Positions 1-9,859 of a stretch of 64,000 nt of DNA are shown one piece after another. Positions within the stretch are counted from its first letter, which is position 1. Each line of letters begins with the position of its first letter. The notes beneath the pieces are model-generated. The model was not told the origin of the DNA. It saw only the letters and a program-made list of their open reading frames with translations, and searched no databases. Source of the stretch: Sipunculus nudus (taxonomy: Eukaryota; Annelida; Sipuncula; Golfingiida; Sipunculidae); NCBI GenBank assembly GCA_026874595.1, contig CM049315.1, positions 62,493,389 through 62,557,388 on the forward strand. Direction: 5' to 3'. A program made the position numbers and the translations under genes.

Positions 1-1517
1 TTTAAACTGCGAAAGAAGTTATTCAGAAGCTTTATTAGGCCATTTAAAACCATTTTCAACCGTCGTTTTCGCTGTAAACAACTTGGTTTTCGCGTAATAC
101 AAGATCGTGTGTTGTGCAAATATGGCAGATTTAAATTGGAAAAGAAGCAATTCAGAAGCTTCATCTGGCCATTAAGAACCTGATACATACGTCGTTTTAG
201 CCGAAATCAGTTTGGTTTTTGCGTAATACAAGATCGTGATTTGTGCTGAAACGGCTGATTTAAACTGCGATAGAAGCGTTTTTATAGCTTCATTAGGCCA
301 TTTAGAACCGGTACTAACATGATCCCTCCGAAATCAGCTAGGTTTTTGCCTAATTCAGGATCGTGTGTTGTGCAAAAATTGCAGCTTTAAATTGCAAAAG
401 AAGCAATTTAGAAGCTTCGTTAGGCCATTCATTTAGGACCAGATACAAACATCGTTTTTGCCGAAATCAGTTCGATTTTCGCTTAGTACAAGATGTTGTC
501 TTGTACAATGATCACCGACTTAAACTGCGAAAGAAGCGTTTTAGAAGCTTCATCAGGCCATTAGTAACCTATTAGAAACGACGTTTTTTCTGAAATCAGC
601 TCGGTTTTCCCGTAATACTAGACAGTGTCTTGTGCAAAGATTACCGATTTAAACTGCGAAAGAAGTTATTCAGAAGCTTTATTAGGCCATTTAAAACCAG
701 TTTCAACCGTCGTTTTCGCCGTAAACAACTTGGTTTTCGCATAATACAAGATCGTGTGTTGTGCAAATATGGCAGATTTAAATTGGAAAAGAAGCAATTC
801 AGAAGCTTCATCAGGCCATTTAGACCCTCATACATGCGTCGTTCTAGCCGATGTCAGTTCGGTTTTTGCGTAATACAAGATCGTGATTTGTGCAGAAACG
901 GCTGATTTAAACTGCGATAGAAGCGTTTTTTTATAGCTTCATTAGGCCATTTAGAACCTGTTAAAAACGTCGCTCTTGCTGAAATCAGATCGGTTTTTGC
1001 GTAAAACAAGATCGTGTTGTGCAAAATTTAAGATTAAAATTGCAAAACAAGCAATTCAGAAGCTCCCTAAGGCCATTTAGATCCGGGTACAAACATCGAT
1101 CTCGCCGGAATCAGCTAGGTTTTTGCTTAATTCAGGAACGTGTGTTGTGCAAAAATTACAGATTTAAATTGCAAAAGAAGCAATTCAGAAGGTTCATTGG
1201 GCCGTTTAGAACCAGATACAAACATCTTTTACGGCGAAATCAGCTCGGTTTTTTCGTAATACAAGATCGTGACTTGTGCAGAAACGGCTGATTTAAACTG
1301 CGATAGAAGCGTTTCAATAGCTTTATTAGGCCATTTAGAACCTGATAAAAACGTCGCTCTTGCTGCAATCAGATCGGTTTTCGCGTAATACAAGATCGTG
1401 TTTTGTGCAAAAATTGCCGATATAAATTGCGGAAGGAGCAATTCAGAAGCTTCATTAGGCCATTTAGAACCGGGTACTAACATCGATCACGCCGAAATCA
1501 GCTAGGTGTTTGCCTAA
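1..1517. repeat. 129-bp satellite, right end of an incomplete HOR unit (block 0)
   Basis: About 12 satellite monomers that continue leftward out of the window. The block matches 16557-18074 and 31955-33472 nearly base for base, ending at the same point where the TIR element begins. It carries the subtype I variants also seen just left of element copy 4 (for example ACATCTTTTACGG near 1225, where blocks A and B have ACATATTTTACGG). It includes the divergent monomer class with GTAAACAACTTGG in place of GAAATCAGCTCGG. No gene is seen; short open frames here follow the repeat period. Confidence 0.95.
388..410. repeat. short dyad inside one monomer class (example)
   Basis: TAAATTGC and GCAATTTA form a perfect 8-bp inverted repeat around the 7-base loop AAAAGAA. 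The same dyad recurs in every monomer of the class that carries GGCCATTCATTTAG. It overlaps the approach to the GAAGCTTC palindrome. No function is implied by the sequence alone. Confidence 0.8.
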
Positions 1518-1587
1518 TAGACCATTTCAGCATCTCGCGACTCGCAATGCATGCCAGTCAGGGTCAAAGGTCACCATTACCAAAACA
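1518..1587 (+). repeat. left terminal inverted repeat, element copy 1
   Basis: About 70 bp. The outer 16 bp match the right end perfectly when inverted. A diverged middle follows, then the inner conserved box ending in CCATTACCAAAACA. A DR1-like motif, GGGTCAAAGGTCA, lies at 1561-1573. Confidence 0.85.
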
Positions 1588-2603
1588 CGTTCCTTGACCA
1601 GGCATGTGCAATGCAGAAATGGCGAAACGTCACGTTCGAACCCTTTTTATATATCTATTAATATTTTCAGTGGACGCCTCCCATAGAAAATGGCACCCTT
1701 TATAAGTGTTACACATTGCTCCTAAGTAGGTCAGAGCTTTTCTGCTGGCCTTTTTAAACAAAATGTAACAAATACTGGCACTTGTGCAGTCGCTCACTCC
1801 ATGTGGCTCACAGAATCACACTGGTGAAATATTCAAGTGGACACGTGACGGTGCTTCACATTTAACTTATTTATTTGTAGAAATGTCTTTGTCAACACTT
1901 TTATATGAAGGTTAGTAACCATTTATGAATCATTAGTATTTAGATTAGATAAACTTTATGCATCTTTATAACTATCTCAAATTTTCAGTGTCATGATTTC
2001 TGTGTTAATAAAATTAACAGTTTATTATAATACTGTTATGTTGAAGACCAGTATTTCAAGACATAATTCCCTTTAGTCCAGATAATGCTTTAATATTTTA
2101 TATTTCCTAATAATAATCCACACTAATCACTGAGGAAATAATGAATACTGATAACTCTCTGACCCTGTCATGGACAAAACGGAAATGTTTCACGTAAATT
2201 TTCACAGTTCAGCATGCAAAAGCCAAAACTGCTGGACAAGATTATTGTTATTTAAAAATTACAAAAATGTCTTTAACTCTTGGGTAATGGGATGGTAAAT
2301 ATAAATTATAATATAGCTTTAGGGGAGCATATCAAGACATTAAAAAATATATTATAATGCAAAACTTGTAAACATAACTGTTTACCCTGTTATTTGTCAC
2401 TGTTAATGCGTAATATATATTATTAGCCTTCTGTTGAAGATGTTTATGGCTTTCATGATCTGGGATAAATATTTAAGTGTCAAAGAAATTAAGAAAATAT
2501 GATTATTAGAGAGTTTTTGTATGGTAGCTTTTCATGGATTTGTCAATTTCATCTCTTAACATGTGCAGAAATATAATATTTATATATGAATTATGCTACT
2601 GGC

Positions 2604-2604
<1 letters not shown>

Positions 2605-2642
<38 letters not shown>
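2605..2642. repeat. (TA)19 microsatellite, site 1 of copy 1
   Basis: 38 bp of uninterrupted TA. The equivalent tracts in copies 2-4 are 26, 28 and 28 bp, so the site is length-variable between copies. Confidence 0.98.
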
Positions 2643-2645
<3 letters not shown>

Positions 2646-3196
2646 CTGGACCACAAATAAAGCAGATCATTTTCAGTAAATAAACCTTTCACTTAAACAT
2701 GACATGTCAGTTGAACGATTTAAACATGAATAAAACGCAGTGGGAAAAAAGCAAATATATTTACTATATGGAAGTCCTTTTATAGCATACACCTTTTTCA
2801 GCTTACATTTTCCTATTTTAAAGTTTTTATGGAGTTTCAACACTAATCAATTCTTGAGAATCCTTAGAATACAAAGTGTATAATACGTATGCTAAAAATA
2901 ATATACTTTTACTATTAAATTAATAAATTTTACTACCTACAAGTGCTTTGGACCAGCTGCTGTTAGACAAGAGCACAATACACACCGATACACTGAATAT
3001 CAAATATATATCTACTGATCCACTACCTACAGAAATTTGACAGATGAGTAAAAGGGTCAAGTGTATGCCATTTAAATCTAATTAATTCGAATCAATGGCA
3101 CAGGCCAGAAAAAAATATAGCTTTTTATATATTGTAATTTGATGCATGGCACATAATTGTTATTTAGAGGATGTTGCAATGATGCTTTTTTCTCAA

Positions 3197-3290
3197 CCCC
3201 CCCCCTTTTCCCATTGGTATCAAATGGCTCACTCCTTACCAGAAACTTGGCATCAGGCATAACTAAATAAGACTTGCCTGACCCCCCCCC
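3197..3290. repeat. two poly-C tracts (9 and 9), copy 1
   Basis: C runs at 3197-3205 and 3282-3290 flank about 75 bp of ordinary sequence. The runs are 9/14, 13/15 and 13/11 in copies 2, 3 and 4. Confidence 0.95.
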
Positions 3291-3657
3291 TCCGTAGTAT
3301 TCCCATTTGCTTTTGAAGGCCTATCAGACAAACTGTTTAAAGCTAATGGTAAATATGAAATATATTTTTCTTAGGGTCAATTTTTCATCAAATATCTTGC
3401 ATAATCAGACAGGCATTGTGCCACCTGTTTCTGGCTTTTCATCAACTGTACATCTGTTTTGTAATATTTAATGTTTTTAGGTGAGATACTTTTAATGATG
3501 CAAGTGACAGATATTTGTTTTTGTTAAATCTCAACTATTAGTTATTGCTGAGTGTGATAGTTTTATTAATCATAAGGAGGAGCTAAATGCCAGTGTCCAC
3601 ACATTTAAGAAACAAAATAAATAAAACATAAATAAAAGATGGGTAATACATATTGAT

Positions 3658-3660
<3 letters not shown>

Positions 3661-3704
<44 letters not shown>
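3661..3704. repeat. (AT)22 microsatellite, site 2 of copy 1
   Basis: 44 bp of AT, against 42, 46 and 52 bp in copies 2-4. A shorter interrupted AT stretch near 3903-3935 looks the same in all copies. Confidence 0.98.
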
Positions 3705-3706
<2 letters not shown>

Positions 3707-4195
3707 CTATAAAACTCCAATCTACTGCACTTTTCATAATATTAATAATAAAGTTCAATATAAATTATATAAAAATTATCATAATAAAGTTTATAGTAAT
3801 ATGGTTATTTTGAATTAATAAAAATTATGAATTAACAAGCTAAAGCTAAAAAAATTCGACAATAAGTTCATGTAACAGGAATATATGGTAACGGCTAGGT
3901 GTGTATATATATATACATATATATATTAAAATATTTATATATATGCATTTATATATCTGATTATAAGTTTCTTTTCTATGTTACGAAAGAGAGGCAGGCT
4001 CAAAGTATTACTAATACTTATAGTAATGCTGTTATAATACTATATAAATATTAACTATTAAACTAAACGTAGCCACACAACTTATTTGGACAGAAATCCC
4101 TGCTGTTAAAGTTGTCATTAATTCACACATTTGTAACAATGTACCGCTATCAGTATCAGTAAAATTTTCTCCAGTCATTGATTCATGTTATGATT

Positions 4196-4198
<3 letters not shown>

Positions 4199-4234
<36 letters not shown>
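4199..4234. repeat. (AT)18 microsatellite, site 3 of copy 1
   Basis: 36 bp of AT just inside the GC-richer right end. Copies 2-4 have 54, 52 and 38 bp. Confidence 0.98.
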
Positions 4235-4239
<5 letters not shown>

Positions 4240-4563
4240 TATAGTGTAGTCTATACTATTTTCAACAAAAATTGTTTATGTCCGCGCCGATCTGCTAGCA
4301 ACTTGCATCCACATGCGCGTGACACGGCCTGGGTGCCTTTTAGCTTTGTTCACTGATCAGAACTCGCACAACTTACATGTGGTTTCCTGTGTTTTTTTCA
4401 CAGACTAGCTGGCTCTGTTTTTACAAACCATGTGTACCATTGATACAATGTTTAACGACTTTGTTTGGGACGAGGCATGTTAAACCCCGAGAAACAAGTA
4501 ACATAGTGTATCTGTTGCGTCTGACAAACGAAGCGGCAGAAGTTGTCAGGACCGCATGTAGTT

Positions 4564-4643
4564 TGTTTTGGTAATGGAGACCTTTCACCTTGGGCTCAAG
4601 GTCGGTCATCGCACATGCGCGCCCGTAATGCTGAAATGGTCTA
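4564..4643 (-). repeat. right terminal inverted repeat, element copy 1
   Basis: About 80 bp, read on the minus strand. It has the same outer 16 bp and the same inner box as the left end, with one mismatch in the box (T for A). Its middle is about 10 bp longer and unrelated to the left middle. Confidence 0.85.
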
Positions 4644-4910
4644 TTCAGGATCGTGTGATGTGGAAAGCAGCTTTAAATTGCAAAAGAAGTAATTTAGAAG
4701 CTTCATTAGCCATTCATTTAGAACCAGATACATACGTCGTTTTTGCCGAAATCAGTTCGATTTTCGCTTAGTACAAGATTGGGTGTTGTGCAATGATCAC
4801 CGATTTGAACTGCGAAAGAAGCGTTTCAGAAGCTCTATCAGGCCATTAAGAACCAGTTAGAAAAGTCGTTTTTGCTGAAATCAGCTCGATTTTTTTGGGT
4901 AAGACAACAT

Positions 4911-5168
4911 CGTGTGTTGTGCAAAGATGACCGATTTAAATTGCTAAAGAAGCTATTGAGAAGCTTCATTAGGCCATTTAGAACCAGATACAAACGTCGT
5001 TTTTGCCGAAATCAGCTCGGCTTTTGCGTAATACAAGATCATGTGTTGTGCAAAAATGGCCGATTTAAATTGCTAAAGAGTTTATTGAGAAGCTTCATCA
5101 GGCCATTTAGAACCAGTTACGAACGTCGTTTTTCCCGAAATCAGCTCGGTTTTCACTTTATACATGAT
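4911..5168. repeat. two representative satellite monomers (129 bp each)
   Basis: Monomers 4911-5039 and 5040-5168 illustrate the unit. The order of conserved boxes is TGTGTTGTGCAAA, then GATTTAAATTGC, then GAAGCTTCAT (HindIII-type site), then AGGCCATTTAGAACC, then AACGTCGTTTTT, then CGAAATCAGCTCG, then an ATACAAGATC-like box. No CENP-B box is seen in these monomers. Confidence 0.95.
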
Positions 5169-8100
5169 CGTGTGTGGTGCAATGATGACCAATTTAAACT
5201 GCGAAGGAAGCCTTTTAGAAGCTTCATCAGGCCATTAAGAACCAGTTAGCAACGTTCTTTTTTGCTGAAATCAGCTCGGTTTTTCTGCGTAATACAAAAT
5301 CGTGTGTTGTGCAAAGATGACCGATTTAAACTGCAAAAGAAGCGTTTTGGAAACTTCATTAGGCCATTTAGAACCAGTTACAAATATCGTTTTTTGCCGA
5401 AATCAGCTCGGTTTCTGCGTTTTACAAGATCGTGTTTTGTGCAAAAATTGCCGATATAAATTGCGGAAGGAGCAATTCAGAAGCTTCATTAGGCTATTTT
5501 TGACCTATTCCAAACGCCGCTCGCCGGAATAAGCTCGGTTTTCGCGTAATACAAGATCGTGTGTTGTGCAAATATGGCGGACTTAAATTGGAAAAGAAGC
5601 AATTCAGAAGCTTCATCAGGCCATTTAGAACCTGATACTTACGTCGTTTTAGCCGAAATCAGTTCGGTTTTGCTTAATACGAGATCGTGATTTGTGCAGA
5701 AATGGCTGATTTAAACTGCGATAGAAGCGTTTTTATAGCTTCATTAGGCCATTTAGAACCGGGTAGCAACATCGATCTCGCCGAAATCAGGTAGGTTTTT
5801 GCCTAATTCAGGATCGTGTGTTGTGCAAAAATTGCAGATTTAAATTGCAAAAGAAGCAATTTGGAAGCTTCATTAGGCCATTCATTTAGAACCAGATACA
5901 AACGTCGTTTTTGCCGAAATCAGTTCGATTTTCGCTTAGTACAAGATTGGCTGTTGTGCAATGATCACTGATTTAAACTGCGAAAGAAGCGTTTTAGAAG
6001 CTTCATTAGGCCATTTAGAACCAGATACAAACGTCCTTTTTGCCGAAATCAGTTCGGTTTTTGCGTAATACAAGATCGTGATTTGTGCAGAAACGCCTGA
6101 TTTAAACTGCAATAGAAGCGTTTTAGAAACTTCAATAGGCCATTAAGAACCTGTTAGCAACGTCGTTTTTGCTGAAATCAGCTCGGTTTTTTTGCGTAAT
6201 ACAAAATCGTGTGTTGTGCAAAGATGACCGATTTAAACTGCAAAAGAAGCGTTTTAGAAACTTCATTTGGCCATTTAGAACCGGTTACAAATATCGTTTT
6301 TTTTACCGAAATCAGCTCAGTTTCTGCGTTTTACAAGATCGTGTTTTGTGCAAAAATTGCCGATATAAATTGCGGAAGGAGCAATTCAGAAGCTTCATTA
6401 GGCCATTTAGAACCGGGTACTAACATCGATCACGCCGAAATCAGCTAGGTGTTTGCCTAATTCAGGATCGTGTGTTGTGGAAAGCAGCTTTAAATTGCAA
6501 AAGAAGTAATTTTGAAGCTTAATTAGCCATTCATTTAGAACCAGATACATACGTCGTTTTTGCGAAATCAGTTCGGTTTTTGCGTAATACAAAATCGTGA
6601 TTTGTGCAGAAACGGCTGATTTGAACTGCAATAGAAGCCTTTTAGAAACTTCATTAGGCCATTTACAACCAGTTACAAATATCGTTTTTTGCCTAAATCA
6701 GCTCAGTTTCTGCGTTTTACAAGATCGTGTTTTGTGCAAAAATTGCCGATATAAATTGCGGAAGGAGCAATTCAGAAGCTTCATTAGGCTATTTTTGACC
6801 TGTTCCAAACGTCGCTCGCCGGATTTGCTCGGTTTTCGCGTAATACAAGATCGTGTGTTGGGCAAATATGGCAGATTTAAATTGGAAAAGAAGCAATTCA
6901 GAAGCTTCACCAGGCCATTTAGAACCAGATACATACGTCGTTTTAGCCAAAAATCAGTTCGGTTTTTGCGTAATACAAGATCGTGATTTGTGCAGAAACG
7001 GCTGATTTAAACTGCGATAGAAGATTTGTATAGCTTCATTAGGCCAATTAGAACCGGGTACTAACATCGATCTCGCTGATATCAGCTAAGTTTTTGCCTA
7101 ATTCAGGATCGTGTGTTGTGCAAAAGTTGCAGATTTAAATTGCAAAAGAAGCAATTTAGAAGCTTCATTAGGCCATTCATTTAGAACCAGATACAAACGT
7201 CGTTTTTGCCGAAATCAGTTCGATTTTCCCTTAGTACAAGATTGGGTGTTGTGCAATGATCACCGATTTAAACTGCGAAAGAAGCGTTTTAGAAGCTCTA
7301 TCAGGCCATTAAGAACCAGTTAGGAACGTCGTTTTTTTCTGAAATCAGCTCAATTTTTTTCGTAAGACAAGATCGTGTGTTGTGCAAAGATGACCGATTT
7401 AAATTGCTAAAAAAGCTATTGAGAATCTTCATTAGGCCAGTTAGAACCAGATACAAACGTCGTTTTTGCCGAAATCAGCTTGGCTTTTGCGTAATACAAG
7501 ATCATGTGTTGTGCAAAAATGGCCGATTTTAACTGCGAAGGAAGCCTTTTAGAAGCTTCATCAGGCCATTAAGAACCAGTTAGCAACGTTGTTTTTGCTG
7601 AAATCAGCTCGGTTTTTTTGCGTAATACAAAATCGTGTGTTGTGCAAAGATGACCGATTTAAACTGCAAAAGAAGCGTTTTAGAAACTTCATTAGGCCAT
7701 TTAGAACCAGTTACAAATATCGTTTTTTGCCGAAATCAGCTCGGTTTCTGCGTTTTACAAGATCGTGTTTTGTGCAAAAATGGCCGATATAAATTGCGGA
7801 AGCAGCAATTCAGAAGCTTCATTAGGCTATTTTTGACCTGTTCCAAACGTCGCTCGCCGGAATTAGCTCGGTTTTCGCGTAATACAAGATCGTGTGTTGT
7901 GCAAATATGGCAGACTTAAATTGGAAAAGAAGCAATTCAGAAGCTTCATCAGGCCATTTAGAACCTGATACATACGTCGTTTTAGCCGAAATCAGTTTGG
8001 TTTTTGGGTAATACAAGATCGTGATTTGTGCAGAAACGGCTGATTTAAACTGCGATAGAAGGGATTTATTGCTTCATTAGGCCATTTAGAACCGGGTACT

Positions 8101-9859
8101 AACATCGATCTCGCCGAAATCAGCTAGGTTGTTTGCTAATTCAGGATCGTGTGTTGTGCAAAAGTTGCAGATTTAAATTGCAAAAGAAGCAATTTAGAAG
8201 CTTCATTAGGCCATTCATTTAGAACCAGATACAAACGTCGTTTTTGCCGAAATCAGTTCGATTTTCCCTTAGTACAAGATTGGGTGTTGTGCAATGATCA
8301 CCGATTTAAACTGCGAAAGAAGCGTTTTAGAAGCTCTCTCAGGCCATTGAGAACCAGTTAGAAACGTCGTTTTTTTTTTCTGAAATCAGCTCAATTTTTT
8401 TCGTAAGACAAGATCGTGTGTTGTGCAAAGATGACCGATTTAAATTGCCAAAAAAAGCTATTGAGAATCTTCATTAGGCCATTTAGAACCAGATACAAAC
8501 GTCGTTTTTGCCGAAATCAGTTTGGCTTTTGCGTAATACAAGATCATGTGTTGTGGAAATATGGCCGATTTTAACTGCGAAGGAAGTCTTTTAGAAGCTT
8601 CATCAGGCCATTAAGAACCAGTAAGCAACGTTGTTTTTGCTGAAACAGCTCGGTTTTTTTGCGTAATACAAAATCGTGTGTTGTGCAAAGATGACCGATT
8701 TAAACTGCAAAAGAAGCGTTTTAGAAACTTCATTAGGCCATTTACAACCAGTTACAAATATCGTTTTTTGCCGAAATCAGCTCGGTTTCTGCGTTTTACA
8801 AGATCGTGTTTTGTGCAAAAATGGCCGATTTAAATTGCTAAAGAGTGTATTGAGAAGCTTCATCACGCCATTTAGAACCAGTTACGAACGTCGTTTTTCC
8901 CGAAATCAGCTCGGTTTTCACTTTATACATGATCGTGTGTTGTGCAATGATGACCGATTTAAACTGCGAAGGAAGCCTTTTAGAAGCTTCATCAGGCCAT
9001 TAAGAACCAGTTAGCAACGTCGTTTTTGCTGAAATCAGCTCGGTTTTTGTATGTAATACAAAATCGTGTGTTGTGCAAAGATGACCGATTTAAACTGCAA
9101 AAGAAGCGTTTTAGAAACTTCATTAGGCCATTTAGAACCAGTTACAAATATCGTTTATTGCCGAAATCAGCTCGGTTCCTGCGTTTTATAAAATCGTGTT
9201 TTGTGCACAAATTGCTGATATAAATTGCGGAAGGAGCAATTCAGAAGCTTCATTAGGCTATTTTTGACATGTTCCAAACGTCGCTCACCGGAATTAGCTC
9301 GGTTTTTGCGTAATACAAGATCGTGTTGTGCAAAATGAAAGATTAAAATTGCAAAAGAAGCAATTCAGAAGCTCCATTGGGCCATTTAGAAGCAATTACA
9401 AAGTTCTTCTTGCCGAAATCAGCTCGGTTTTCGCGTTATACTAGACAGTGTCTTGTGCAAAGATTACCGATTTAAACTGCGCAAGAAGTAATTCAGAAGC
9501 GTTATTAGGCCATTTAAAACCAGTTTCAACCGTCGTTTTCGCCGTAAACAACTTGGTTTTCGCGTAATACAAGATCGTGTGTTGTGCAAATATGGCAGAT
9601 TTAAATTGGAAAAGAAGCAATTCAGAAGCTTCATCAGGCCATTTAGAACCTGATACATACGTCGTTTTAGCCGAAATCATTTGGGTTTTAGCGTAATACA
9701 AGATCGTGATTTGTGCAGAAATGGCTGATTTAAACTGCAATAGAAGCGTTTTAGAAACTTCATTAGGCCATTTACAACCAGTTACAAATATCGTTTTTTG
9801 CCGAAATCAGCTCAGTTTCTGCGTTTTACAAGATCGTGTTTTGTGCAAAAATTGCAGCT

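Larger units (their letters stand above)
1518..4643 (+). mobile_element. TIR-bounded AT-rich element, copy 1 (non-autonomous DNA transposon candidate)
   Basis: A 3,126-bp unit that interrupts the satellite. Seen directly: it starts TAGACCATTTCAGCAT and ends with the exact reverse complement, and an inner box (AAAGGTC-W-CCATTACC) is inverted at both ends. The two end regions are GC-richer than the AT-rich interior, which holds three long AT tracts and two C tracts. The satellite on both sides resumes within one monomer, and uninterrupted versions of that monomer exist in the window. The longest open frames (60-67 codons) resemble no transposase, so it is probably non-autonomous. Superfamily is uncertain: the target duplication is at most 2 bp (AT). 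The strand is arbitrary. An alternative is an internally deleted relic of an autonomous element. Confidence 0.8.

Noticed and set aside
3570-3758. Minus-strand frame with a run of alternating Tyr and Ile
   Set aside because: It is a translation of the (AT)n microsatellite.
4377-4574. 65-codon open frame at the right end of the element as a protein
   Set aside because: Short, no recognised motif, overlapped by an equally long frame on the other strand. Its conservation only reflects the recent copying of the element.
1518-4643. rDNA or histone cluster spacer
   Set aside because: No rRNA, 5S or histone coding sequence occurs in over 60 kb and four HOR units. The TIRs and empty sites explain the unit better as a transposon.
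4644-5168. CENP-B box (centromere protein site)
   Set aside because: No match to the NTTCGNNNNANNCGGGN pattern was found in the monomers checked on either strand. A centromeric role cannot be supported or excluded from sequence alone.
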